Assembly: GCF_000003815.2 (NCBI RefSeq)
Contig: NC_049988.1
Location: 1,594,678-1,658,677 of the forward strand
Length of the DNA stretch: 64,000 bases
Source: Branchiostoma floridae
Taxonomy: Eukaryota; Chordata; Leptocardii; Amphioxiformes; Branchiostomatidae
Reading direction: 5' to 3'
Below the pieces are notes generated by a model. It ran no database searches. It saw only the letters and a list, made by a program, of their open reading frames with translations, and was not told the DNA's origin. Shown one piece after another: positions 19,430 through 31,486 of the stretch (within the stretch, counting starts at the first letter, position 1; each line of letters opens with the position of its first letter). Made by a program: the position numbers and the translations under genes.

Positions 19430-20383
19430 TTAACCCTCATCCGACCGTTACCTTTTTACGACGAATCTGACCGTATGGGGTCATTTTTGACCCCATTTTG
19501 TTTTGCCCATAGACATATTTCTGCTGGCTTATTTTGTCATTTCTATGTTTTTACTGTTTCACTAATCTATGAAAAATATTTTGACAAGTTTTGGTGTCAG
19601 TAGTTATTACTCATTATCATAATTTATGCAGAAAATGAGGACAAACCACATTTGCTCTGAAAATCTACCATACTCAACTTACTTAAACAATATTCTGTCT
19701 TATCAATTTCTAAACAATGATTGTGATGATGCAATAATACTGATAGCATTAATAATAATGTTATTTAACAAGAAAAAAATACAATATTTGTGAAAAGTTC
19801 AGAATATATTACTTAATTATGCACCATATTCAGCCATCTAAACACATACATACAATAACTCTTGTCTATTTTCCCGCAGACATCTTTCTTGTAGGTTCCT
19901 TCTGTACATTCTGTCCATATATTGTTTTTTAATCAATTAGAAACATTTTCACTTTCATTAGCATAGGTAATTAGTGCTTATTATCATAATTTATGCAGAA
20001 TGTCGAAAAACTGTGTTTTACACTAAAATACTAAATTTCTTACAAAATATTCGGTGTTTACTCATCTAAGCAACTATAACTTGTTGCTGCAATAGCAATG
20101 ATGTGGAATGCCTGTTATTTTATTGAAATGTCTTGATATTTATGTAATTAATGATTCATAATTGGCTGGGGTCATTTTTGACCCCACCGAACAAGACACA
20201 AACTTTCAAGTATAGCTTATACAATAATGAGCAAAACTCGGTGAAAAATTGGTAGATGCTGTAAGACATGTATACAAACAAATTCATGGAAGGGTTTTTT
20301 TCTCTGATGAAAAATGTTGCTATGGCAGATTAAATTTTACTCCTGGGGTCAAAAATGACCCCATACGGTCGGATGAGGGTTAA
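19430..20383. mobile_element. piggyBac-like non-autonomous element
   Basis: 954 bp including both TTAA target copies. Termini are inverted: TTAACCCTCATCCGACCGT on the left and its complement on the right. A nested palindrome, GGGGTCATTTTTGACCCC, lies near each end with a third copy at about 20165. TTAA duplication with CCC-type ends is characteristic of piggyBac. There is no transposase frame. An internal segment (TTATCATAATTTATGCAGAA) is present twice. The matching position in paralogue B (about 25061-25068, CCTTAAACC) has no insertion. Confidence 0.9.
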
Positions 20384-21260
20384 CAACGCCTTAGAACAAA
20401 AATCAAAATAGATGAAACATTCCTCCATCTAAAGTTACTAAATAAGTAGTGTTATAATGTCAGTATATCCACTCCAAATATATACTGTATTGTCCCCAGT
20501 ATGTAACCCTGAACCCCAGTCACTGTACTAACATCTGGTTTGAATAAAACTTACACAGCATCTACACCTCTGGTATATACTAGTACTCCAATAGATTGGC
20601 CCCGTAAACACAACAAGTAGAACCTTCACTGCTGAATTGAAAACTAAATCACGAAAAGTTGATTGAGCAACTGTCGAACCTTTACTCCCATCGAAACGAC
20701 ATTAAAACCCGGCCTGGTCACTTCTTAGTGCCACCCCATGACCATCTATGGCAATGACTTGAAATTTTGTATCCCAAAGCTGTTCTAACATTGTTTCTAT
20801 TGTACTATTTCTGTCACATTTGCAAAAGTACCGAAGTGATTCTTACACAATTTGGTGATACCGTGGTGCTTAAGTATCTTACAGTCGAACTTGTATTTAA
20901 CCCTAGTATAAATATTTTCTCTCGAAATACATCTGACGTTTGGCGTGTGATTTCGCCCCCTCCCCCAATTGAATTTCGTCATCCTAATGCGGACTATGTA
21001 CTATACAGATGACCTATACCTACTTTGGTTCATGATAAAGCAGTCATATTTTGTGCATTTCACGTTCTTACCTGCTTCTAGTATTGATTTTTACCTCCAC
21101 ACAACCGTCCTGCATACGTTTCGTACCGTTCGTCTGGAGCAGCAAGGGGTGAAAGGTGAACTATTTGCGGGGTGAAAGGTCATCCTCGTGTATACCTCGT
21201 TACCCATGTATTGTGATGAAACCGCTGCCTACATGTTACATTACATTTACAGAGGGACTG
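20384..21260 (-). promoter_or_regulatory. Conserved upstream module of zinc-finger gene A
   Basis: Shares ordered blocks with the regions upstream of copies B (25060-25935) and C (29134-30560): ATAGATGAAACATTC, then ACGACATTAAAA-CCCG, then TTTCGCCCCCTCCCCCAA, then TGGAGCAGCAAGGGGTGAAA. The order and spacing fit a duplicated promoter or 5' UTR region. In A it is separated from the coding exon by the piggyBac-like element. The promoter function is inferred. Confidence 0.5.
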
Positions 21261-21299
21261 TCCCATTTCCACATTTTTTTTCGCCAAAGTGGCGTAAGG

Positions 21300-22565
21300 T
21301 TATGTTTTGACTTTTAAGCTTTGTAACTCGAGAACCCTTCTTCTGTTTTTTACCTTCGCCAAGAAGGTTATATATTAGGTAGCGTCTGTGCGTATGTGTG
21401 TTTCACTTTGTAGAAGACCACTATAACTCAAGGACGTCTGCAGATTGTATTGATGTTTGGCATGTGGGTAGGTCTTGGTGAGACCTAGAAAACGATTCGA
21501 TTTTGGGCCTCCTAGCGGCTTGTTATTGTACTGCAACGGAACCTCCGGGCTGGATATCTCAAGTTCTGAACAATGTTGCTGCGGCTATAAGTTTTAAGTG
21601 GTAGACAGGTCTTGATGTCGAGAGTAAATGGTATAGGTTTGGGACTCCTAGCAGCTTGTTTTGGTAATGTAGGGCTGGTTTAGTGTCAGACTTTGAAAGG
21701 GAATAACTCAGGAAGGGGTGAACGAATTGTTAGGATTTTTGGTACGTAGCTTAAATAGTGGGACCGCGTGGCGCAGTGGCAGCCTGTTTGGATCCGCACC
21801 GAGAGGTTGTGTGTAGAGTGTTCGCCTTGCATTCGGTAGGTCGTGAGTTCGATCCCCGGCCGAGTCATACCAAAGACTTTAAACATGGTACATGCTGCTT
21901 TCTCTGCTAAGCACTCAGCATTCGGTAAAGAGTATGGAACTTGAACACAGACTAGCCCCCTGCTGTAGTGATTGCGTTGTGTGGCCCAGGGCTAAGGAAT
22001 CAGAGATGGGCACCGCCCTATGCGCCACTAGGCGCGAGGAGGGTTTAACTTTTTAAACTTTTAAATGATGCTTCATATAGTGACATATTGATTATGCAAA
22101 TTAGTAACTTATTTTCATAATTAATTAGGGAATCGTATAAACACGCTCAGTTCCATTATAGGACCATTGCAACATGTGACATTTGTAACTGAGAAGGAGA
22201 AGAATATTGATAGATAGATATTGTTGAAAAAGTCCTTATTTGCATAATTAATGAGAAAACACCATAATGTCATTGTGATAAATCACTGGAACTTCTTACT
22301 TGTAGCAATGAAAAATTATGTACAGGTCAACATCGTTGAACATTAATTATGCAAATAAGATCCTTATTTGCAATAATTATCAGAAAATGGGATAAAAGCA
22401 TTTTTTGATATAGATGTGTATGTCTGTTATCTGATAGAGATGATCAGCTAATATAATTTATGCAAATGAGAACCTTATTTGCATAATTAATGACAATTAC
22501 TTAATAAACAGCAGTTGTAAAGGTAAGAATCATTTGGCGAAGGTATGGGGTCGTGGAACTCTAGT
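21300..22565. repeat. Dispersed repeat (CCTTCGCCAA family) rich in ATGCAAAT
   Basis: Starts with ACCTTCGCCAAGAAGGTTAT (about 21353) and ends at 22531-22565 with CATTTGGCGAAGGTATGGGG followed by TCGTGGAACTCTAGT, the complement of the terminus at 12865. A SINE (21759-22062) is nested inside. The right half has five perfect octamers, ATGCAAAT or its complement, at 22094, 22238, 22349, 22460 and 22478. Confidence 0.65.
21759..22062 (+). mobile_element. tRNA-derived SINE, family 1, longer copy
   Basis: GTGGCGCAGTGG A box near 21768, B box GTGAGTTCGATCCCC at 21843-21857, then the same body as the SINE at 10880. It adds a 3' part ending CGCCACTAGGCGCGAGGAGG and a T-rich tail. It is nested in the surrounding dispersed repeat. 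Confidence 0.85.
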
Positions 22566-23319
22566 CTTTGTACTTGATGAATGTGATTGATACTAATCTA
22601 CAAAGGTACAGATACAGATAGTGCTATCACACTTGTCAAAGTTGTCTTCTGTGTAAATAAGACATCTCACAGTACAAGCAAAAAAATACAAATCCCAAAC
22701 ACATCTCAGCAAACAAGTAATCTTTGATCTTAAAGTTAATGCACACTCAAAACTGTGAGTGCGGCTTATTCAATTATATCAGCGGGAGGCGTGTAATAAG
22801 TGTTCTCACATAGATCATAAACTTAGAGGAAACTTATGTTAAGAATTTGTTCTGTACCTGCACTATAAACAGTAATAGTTACTCATCAGTGTCTTTAGCT
22901 AAAGGGCAGATGACATCTGGAAAGCTGATAACAACTCGTGCTGCTCACTCTAATAGTCTAGGCGATTGGTGCAAAAAGTGCTCAAATTATGGTAAAAGCA
23001 TGATACTTAGCACAAGTGTTCTATAGAACAATAGAAACAATTCTAGGGGTGGAGATAATAGAAACCTGCTTTTGCATAGCAACTGTTGCTAGGCAACTTG
23101 TTTTGCTTGGCAACGAGTACCATTGTCTGCATTTTCGTCAGATGACACCTTAATTTGGGGGCCAAATGACATAAAATTGGGTACTATGGTATCTAAGACT
23201 CATTTCGTCAGACATGAGAATTTATTCTGTATTGTACATGTTCTAAAATCTACTTTATGGCACTTTTTGAATTTTTTCTTATAAAAAATGTACATTTGTG
23301 ACTTTTTGAATCATGATAG
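22566..23319 (-). other. Duplicated 3' flank of zinc-finger copy B
   Basis: Parts (GGTACAGATACAGATA, AAATAAGACATCTCA) also occur downstream of copy C at about 26640-26715. No intact gene was seen. Confidence 0.5.
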
Positions 23320-25059
23320 TTCATGCGATAAGACTTAGATAAGTGAGCTTTTTGTTGCTGCAAGATCTCTGAATGGTACCAATGTGGACTACTGTGAAGA
23401 AAAATGATAAAAGAATGGTCACATTTGTATGCCTTATTTTACATGTATGTATATATATATATATATATATATCAGTATTCTTATACATTGGATAAGGCAC
23501 CCTTTCGAGTTGTCCTGTACCGTCAATCCGCACACATGTAGGGTTTCTCACCGGTGTTCTTGAGCCGATGGCTGTCCAAGCTGGATTTATGTACAGCAGA
23601 ATAATCACTTGTCACATTTGTAGGGTTATCACCGGAATGGGTTCTCATACGTTTGGATAAGGCAGACTTTTCAGTTGTCTTTTCAGTTGTACCCTCATTC
23701 TCCAAACTTGTAAGATAGGGTTTGTCACAAGTGTGCTTTGCAATATGGATGTCCAAATGATGTTTCCGTGGAGCAGAATAATCACACTGGTCATACTTGA
23801 AGAGTTTTATCACCACTATGGATTTTCATATGTCTGGATAGGTGACGCCTTTGGGTTGTCCTGAACCCACATTCCCCACACATGTAGGGTTTATCACCAG
23901 CGTGTTTGAGTAGATGGCTTTTCAGGGTGGATTTCTGTGCAGCAGAACAGTCACACTGGTCACACTTGTAGGGCTTTTCACCTGTATGCCTTCTCATATG
24001 TTGGGATAAGTAAAACCTTCGCGTTGCCCTGTACCCACACTCCCCACACATATAAGGTTTGTCACCTGTATGTTTGAGAAGATGGCTGTCTAAACTGGAT
24101 TTCAGTGCAGCAGAATAGTCACAGTGGTCACACTTGTAGGGTTTTTCTCCTGTATGGGCTCTCATATGTTTGGTAAGTTGAGACTTGTGAGCCATCCTGT
24201 ACCCGCACTCCCCACACATGTAGGGTTTCTCACCGGTGTGTTTGAGAAGATGGCTGTCTAAATTGGATTTCCTTGCAGCAGAATAGTCACACTGGTCACA
24301 TTTGTAGGGCTTTTCACCTGTATGAACCAGCATATGCCTGGACAGATAACGCTTATAAGGTGTCCTGTACCCACACTCCCCACACATGAAAAGTTTCTCA
24401 CCGGTGTGTTTTGCTAGATGGCCGTCCAATGTGGATTTGTGTGCAGCAGAATAATCACACAGATCACACTTGTAGCGTTCACCAGTATGGATTCTAATAT
24501 GCTCAGATAGGTGACTTTTTCTAGTTGTCCTGTACCCGCATTCCCCACACATGTAGGGTTTGTCACCAGTATGTTTGGCTAGATGATTATCCAAATTGCA
24601 TTTGTTTATTGCAGAATAATCACACTGGTCATACTTGTAGGGTTTCTCTCCGGTATGAGTTTTCATGTGTCGTGACATGGTAGACTGCCAAAGTGTCCTG
24701 TACCCACATACCCCACACATGTAGGGTTTGTCACCAGTGTGTTTGGCTAGATGATTATCAAGGCCGCTTTTGTTCCCTGCAGAATAGTCACACTGGTCAC
24801 ACTTGTAGGGTTTTTCACCTGTATGAATTCTCATATGTTGAGATAAGTTATGCTTCCAAGGTGTCCTGTACCCACATTCTCCACATACGTAACGTTTTTA
24901 ATCAGTATGTGCTTCCAATTGACAGTTCGAACTGCTTTTGCCTTCTGTCGGCTGGTCTTCGACAATGCCTGCATCTCTGTCATCTAAAACTCCAATAGGA
25001 GAACCATCACCGAGTTTCTGGGGAACAGTAGTAGGAGACCCATTTCCTGCCTCTGCCAT
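23320..25059 (-). pseudogene. C2H2 zinc-finger gene copy B, disrupted
   Basis: Starts at ATG 25057-25059 with the same leader as copy A (MAEAGNGSPTTVPQKLGDGS...). Codon 54 is TAA (24898-24900) where copy A has AAA, so the frame stops just before the first finger. Beyond it one frame (to 23791) encodes about 13 fingers of the same alternating type. The third finger after 24834 has lost its first zinc ligand (YKYDQC instead of YKCDQC). At about 23810 a frameshift follows HMKIHSGDK; fingers continue in another frame (23523-23816) in decaying form, and scraps reach about 23330. The short linker between fingers 5 and 6 of copy A is also short here (HTGERYKC). Start at the internal methionine (24834) could still give a 12-finger protein, so loss of function is probable but not proven. 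Confidence 0.8.
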
Positions 25060-25935
25060 GCCTTAAACCAAGGACAGAACAAAGATTTAAATAGATGAAA
25101 CATTCATTGACTAAAAATGTAATAGATATGTAGTGTTATATGGTCAGTATACCCACTCCATATGTATACTGTACTGTCCCCATGATGTAACCCTTAACCT
25201 GGCCACTGTAATAACATCTGGTTTGAATAAAACTCACTACTAGTAAGCATCTACACCACTCTGAGTCCGGGCGTGCCTCTTGTATACTCCAATAGATAGG
25301 CCCCGCAAACACAACAAGTAGAGCCTCTAACGTTACTCCTATCGATACGACATTAAAACCCGACCGGGTCATTTCTTACTGTAACCCCACGAGCACAAAC
25401 CATCCATGGCATGACCTGGAATTTTGCATTCCCAGGTTGTTCCAACATTGTTTCTGTTGTACGATTTCTGTCACATTTCCAAAAGTACCGAAGCAATTTT
25501 TATTCTTACACATTGATGATACTGAGGTGCTTACAGCATGATGATACTGAGGTGCTTAAACTTGAGTGTAACCCTTTATTTTCTCTCGAAAGACTTCCAG
25601 GACGCTTCAGGCGTGTGATTTCGCCCCCTCCCCCAACTCAATTTCGTCGTCCTAATGTGGTCCATGTACCGTGCAGATGACCTACACCTACTTTGGCTCA
25701 CGATAAGGTGGTCAGTTTATGTACATTTCAGGTTCTTTAGACTTACCTGCCACTATCGTTGATTTTTACCTCCCCAAACCCTCCTGTAGTCGTCTGGAGC
25801 AGCAAGGGGTGAAAGGTGAACTTTTTTGCGGGTTAAAGGTCATCCTCGTGTATACCTTGTTACCCATGTAATGTGATGAAACCGCTGCCTACATGTTACA
25901 TTACATGTCCTCTTTCCACATTTTTACCTTCGCCA
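25060..25935 (-). promoter_or_regulatory. Conserved upstream module of zinc-finger copy B
   Basis: Collinear with the modules of copies A and C. The leader-proximal sequence CCTTAAACCAAGGACAGAAC carries the uninterrupted TTAA used by the transposon in copy A. The block GATTTCGCCCCCTCCCCCAA is at 25616-25635. Confidence 0.5.
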
Positions 25936-26690
25936 GAATGGCGTAAGGTTATGTTTTGAGCGTGTGCGTCTGTGTGCCAACAGTATAACTCGAAAAGCCT
26001 CGGTCTGTTTTCTTTGTATGTTTCATCTGACCTTTATAGTCTACACAATAAATTACAACTTCCACACATGAAAAAATGGAATATACCCTGTACTTTTAAT
26101 ATCCTTATTTGTTTTCACTTGCCAGAAAAATACATATCTTGAATTAACTGAGCTCGATAGCCCATGTTATCTTTGCCGGTTTTATATACATGTACATGTA
26201 ATGTAACTACATTATCTATTAGAGAAACTACATTTCATTTTTCACAGACTTCCAAAATATCTGTTTTGAAAATGTTTGACCTTAGTAATATCCTCAATAA
26301 ACTACTACAATACATAGAAATATATTGTGTATACTTTATATGTAGTAAATAGGTGTTAAAAAGAACATCAGTCTTTCACTTTAGGTACACTTGTTACAAT
26401 GATTGAAGATCAATATTTTCTAGGATGTCAGTAAAAGTTACCTAGCATGCCTGAACTTTGATGGAATTGAATTATCTTTCTTATCTCGGTTTGAAACTTT
26501 CTTATTCTTGACATTTAAAGTATTTCTCATAAGCCATGGTTATCCAGATCACTGTTGTAGATTTCTTTGCCGCTGCCCAAAAGAACTAGAAATCTCTATT
26601 GTACATTGTTGAAACCATTTGATACATACTAATCTATAAGGAAAGGTACAGATACAAATACCATATAGTGTTAGCACATTTGTTGAAATT
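25936..26690. other. AT-rich inter-paralogue DNA
   Basis: Begins with CTTCGCCAGAATGGCGTAAGG (dispersed-repeat end) and holds the 3' flank shared with copy A near 26395. No gene. Confidence 0.45.
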
Positions 26691-26699
26691 TTCTTCTAA

Positions 26700-29133
26700 A
26701 TAAGACATCTCATGTGCTTTGCAATATGGATGTCCAAATGATGTTTCCGTGGAGCAGAATAATCACACTGCTGGTCACACTTGAAAAGTTTTTTTACCAC
26801 TATGGATTTTCATATGTCTGGATAGGTAACGCCTTTGAGTTGTCCTGAACCCACACTCCCCACACATGAAGGATTTCTCACCAGTGTGTCTGAGTACATG
26901 GCTTTCCAGGGTCTATTTCTGTGGAGCAGAATAATCACACAGGCCACACTTGTAGGGCTTTTCACCGGTATGGGTTCTCATATGTCTGGATAAGTCAGAC
27001 TTTTAAGTTGTCTTGTACTCATACTCCCCACACATGTAGGTTTGTCACCGGTGTGCTTTGCAACATGGATGTCCAAATGGTGTTTCCTTGCAGCAGAATA
27101 ATCACACTGGTCACACATGTAGGGTTTTTCAGCAGTATGAGTTCTCATATGTCGGGATAAGTTAGACTTCCGAGCTGTCCAGTACCCACATTCCCCACAC
27201 ATGAAGGGTTTGTCATCACTCATCAGAGTGTTTTGCTCTGAGATGGCGGTCCAAATTACTTTTATGTGCAGCAGAATAATCACACTTATCACATTTGTAT
27301 GGTTTTATACAAGTATGGGTTCTCATGTGTATGGCTAAGGCAGACTTTTGAGTTGTACTGTATCCACATTGCCCACACATGTAGGGTTTCTCACCAGTGT
27401 GTTTGAGTAGATGGCTTTCCAAGGTGAATTTCTGTGCAGCAGGGTGAAGAATCACACTGGCCACACCTGTAGGGTTTTTCTCTGGTATGGGTTCTCATAT
27501 GTCTGGATAAATCACACTTTTAAGTTGTCTTGTACTCACACTCCCCACACATCTAGGGTTTGTCACCGGTGTGCTTTACAACATGGATGTCTAAATGGTG
27601 CTTCCTTGCAGCAGAATAATCACACTGGTCACACTTGTAGGGTTTTTCAGCAGTATGAGCTCTCATATGTCGGGATAAGTGAGACTTCCGAGCTGTCCAG
27701 TACCCACATTCCCCATACATGAAAGGTTTGTCATCAGTGTTTTGCTCTGAGATGGCGGTCCAAATTACTTTTATGTGCAGCAGAATAATCACACTGGTCA
27801 CATTTGTATGGTCTTATACCAGTATGGGTTCTCATATGTATGGCTAAGGCAGACTTTTGAGTTGTCCTGTATCCACATTCCCCACACATGTAGGGTTTCT
27901 CACCAGTGTGTCTGAGTAGATGGCTTTCCAGGGTGCATTTCTGTGCAGAAGAATAATCACACTGGCCACACTTGTAGAGCTTTTCACCGGTATGAGTTCT
28001 CATATGTCTGGATAAGTCAGACTTTTGAGTTGCCTTGTACTCACATTCCCCACACATGTAGGGTTTGTCACCGGTGTGCTTTGCAACATGGATGTCCAAA
28101 TGGTGTTTCCTTGCAGCAGAATAATCACACTGGTCACATTTGTAGGGTTTTTCAGCAGTATGACTCCTCATATGTCCGGATAGGTGACGCCTATGAGCTG
28201 CCATGAACCCACATTCCCCACACATGAAGGGTTTGTCATCAGAGTGTTCTGCTCTGAGATGGCGGTCCAAATTACTTTTATGTGCAGCAGAATAATCACA
28301 CTTATCACATTTGTGTGGTTTTATACCAGTATGGATTCTCATATGTTGGGTTAAGGTAGATTTTTTAGTTGTCCTGTATCCACACTCCCCACACATGTAG
28401 GGTTTCTCACCAGTGTGTTTGAGTAGATGGCTTTCCAGGGTGGATTTCTGTGCAGCAGAATAATCACACTGGCCACACATGTAGAGATTTTCACCGGTAT
28501 GAGTTCTCATATGTCTGGATAAGTCACACTTTTGAATTGTCTTGTACTCACACTCCCCACACATGTAGGGTTTTTCAGCAGTATGAGTTCTCATGTGTCT
28601 GGATAGGTGACGCCTATGACCTGTCCTGAACCCACATTCCTCACACATGAAGGGTTTTTCATCAGAGTGATTTGCAAGATGGCTGTCCAAATTACTTTTC
28701 TGTGCAGCAGAATAATCACACTGGTCACATTTGTATGGTTTTATACCAGTATGGGTTCTCATATGTATGGCTAAGGCAGACTGTTGAGTTGTTCTGTGAC
28801 CACACTCCCCACACATGTAGGGCTTATCACCAGTGTGTTGGAGTAGATGTCTTTCCAAATTGGCTTTCAGTGTAGCAGAATAATCACACTGGTCACACTT
28901 GTAGGGCTTAAGTCATTCTTGTTAGCTGTCCTGTACCCGCAATCCACGCATACGTACCGTCTTTCATCAGTTTGTGCTTCTAATTGACAGTCCAAACTGC
29001 TTTTGCTTGCTGCCTCCTTTGCTTGCTGATCTACGACAATGCCTGCATCTCTGTCACATAAAACTCCAACAGGAGACCCATAACTGCAATACAGGGGGAC
29101 AGCAGTAGGAGACACATTTCCTGCCTCTGCCAT
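26700..29133 (-). pseudogene. C2H2 zinc-finger gene copy C, fragmented
   Basis: ATG at 29131-29133 with the family leader (MAEAGNVSPTAVPLYCSYGS...) and the first half of finger 1 (YVCVDCGYRTANKNDLS). The end of that finger and its linker are then missing: AGC runs straight into CCC TAC AAG, an apparent 31-base deletion that shifts the frame. The next frame (27734-28858) holds 13 good fingers and stops at HLRAKH. Further fingers continue in separate frames: 27553-27801, 27216-27464, 26978-27292, and scraps to about 26710. A block of six fingers (about 490-500 bases) recurs in tandem, recognised by THTGIKP, THTAEKP, HHLDIHVAKH and KSDLSRHM. The unit nearest the 3' end is the most decayed. Confidence 0.8.
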
Positions 29134-30560
29134 GTCTTAAAGAGATCCGGCTGTAGGGACTTTCTGTACAGAAACACACATAAAGAAAGGCTTTCAAAGT
29201 CACCGATATTGCAATTTCCCCAAGTTCATTTACACTGGATAGCTAAACATGTCTACTTACTGTTTGTTGAAAAAGCAGAGGTTTGACTCCGGAAAAATCT
29301 CACACTACAGCTGTTTAAAGCAAAACAGCACCAACCTCTCAACTCACAGACAGGGTCACCTTGCCTCGACAGGCCGCAGACAGGTTCCCAAACATGTAAC
29401 ATTATACCACTATGGTCAACCAAGGACATAAGGTCACAATGCCTATGAAGATTCGAAAAGTAAACACTCCTTTTGTACTACTGGCAGAAGAATGACCAAT
29501 TATGGTAACAACTGGCATCAGGAAAAAAAATCATCAAAAAGAAGAAAATTAGAATTTTTTAAACAGTAACGTTACACTGAGTATGACCAATTTTCTGGAC
29601 GCTACCCCTAAACCTACAAAACACAAATTTGATTTCACTTATTTACTAGTAGTAGTACTATATCTGCCAAGACAACTCATTAGTTTACAGTATGTGCTTT
29701 GTCATCCTCCTATTGAAGGTTTTAGCTTATTCCACCTCTGTTTCGCATGCTGAGACTACTAGTAGGAAGAGCAATTGTTGTAACATTCGTTTTCGGAACC
29801 TTGAAGCCAAGGATTCTGGGAAGTGTGAAAGAGGTGAATAGATGAAACATTCATTGATAAAAAAATATGATAAATAAGCAGAATGTTTTCTGCTAAATTT
29901 GAAAAATAAACACGGGAAGGTTGAGGATTAATAAAAGCAACTTTTGAACCTTTACTCTCATCAAAACGACATTAAAAACCCGACCCGCACTTTCTTACTG
30001 CCCCCACCCCCTTTTCCCGGGATCACTAAAATAGTAACAGGAAATTTTCAAGTTATGCCAAGAAAAAATGGTTAACCATTAAATGTTTAACATGGTTTCC
30101 GCTACTACTATTCTAGTGTAGTTTTGTCAGCAAAAGTAAATTACATTCTTATTCGAACACATCTGGCGCTAGCTTTTTAGCTTATTTTGTCTCGAAGGTC
30201 TAAATATATATGAGGCTTGGCATGTGATTTCGCCCCCCGGCCCTCCCACACCTAAACTTTATCACTCCGAAAAGTCTTGCACTTCGTCCTAGTTCGGCCC
30301 ATATACCATCTAAATGAACTATACCTACTTAGGTTCATGATAAGACAGTCATATTTTATACATTTTACGTTCTTACCTGCTACTAGTGTTGATTTTTACC
30401 TCCACATATAACCGTCCTGCAAACGTTTGTCTGGAGCAGCAAGGGGTGAAAGGTGAACGATTGGCGGGGTGAAAGGTCATACTCGTGTACCTCGTTACCC
30501 ATCTAATGTGTTGATAACGCTGCCTACATTACAGGAGCAATGTCCCCCTCCCACATGTTT
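29134..30560 (-). promoter_or_regulatory. Conserved upstream module of zinc-finger copy C
   Basis: Carries the same ordered blocks as copies A and B: AAACGACATTAAAAACCCGA near 29965, ATTTCGCCCCC near 30224, TGGAGCAGCAAGGGGTGAAA near 30433. It is longer than in A and B because of about 500 bases of unrelated sequence near the gene. Confidence 0.5.
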
Positions 30561-31088
30561 CTGTGTTCTTTGTTTCGTTCTTTTTCGAAAAAGTGTAAAA
30601 GAATATGTAGTGCTAGCCATAGGTGATTTTTGCTCTATCGTTTGATCCTAGCGTTACATAACGTTACACCAGAAAATGAAATTGACAACATCTGGTTAAA
30701 AATCTGATTTTCCATGGCCGACACAATTTGATTTACAAGTTCCACACATGAAAAATGGAATGTTACCTGTACTTTTAATCACCTCACTTGTTTTTGCTTG
30801 CCAGAAATAAGCACATCTTGCTTGAAATAACTAAGCTCCATAGCACATGTTATCTTATCATGTTTGATTTGTGATATTTGTGTACGTATTGCAATGCATG
30901 TTATTTTAATTCAAGGTATATATTTAGACATGATACAATGATTTAGGAAATATATTACAGATTAAGATTTAGCACGTTAACGTTGTATTCTGCAAATTAG
31001 GCCCAGATTCTAAAAAAAAGTGTTGCCTTTCTAGTTTCGAAATGTTTTTCAACATTATGCAATAGCGATACCTCCATCGTGTTCTGTG
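30561..31088. other. AT-rich non-coding DNA
   Basis: No gene. One block (TTCCACACATGAAAAATGGA near 30740) is shared with 26060, so the duplicated segment extends this far. Confidence 0.45.
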
Positions 31089-31096
31089 GTCCAGAT

Positions 31097-31486
31097 TAGG
31101 GGTGGGTACCGGTACACGGTCCAGAGGATCAGACCTGGACCTGAACCTGATTCAGTGTGTGAAAACTTGTGAATGGAAGATACTCAAAACAATGGTCCAT
31201 TTCTCTACAAAGAAATCTGTCTTGCGGAGTATTTGACTACCACTGGCGTTTTAAAATCATACAAGGCTAACAACCTCTGTACAATTGAATGTAAAAATTG
31301 GTAGAAATGACTACAGACTATGCTATACTTCACTCTTGTTATTTTCTTCGACAGGTAAGCCTCAAAACGTGTGGACGCCTGATCAATAGGTCCAACATCC
31401 GGGCTACCGAATTTTTGCAGGTCCGGTTTTTCTGGACCAGTCCAATACGAAAAACCGGTTTTGTAGTGTACCGGTACCCACCCCTA
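31097..31486 (-). mobile_element. hAT-like MITE, copy 3
   Basis: 390 bp, opposite orientation to copy 1. Both ends are TAGGGGTGGGTACCGGTAC. The 8-bp flanks are gtccagat (31089-31096) and gtccaggt (31487-31494), seven of eight identical, as expected for a hAT target duplication. Confidence 0.88.
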
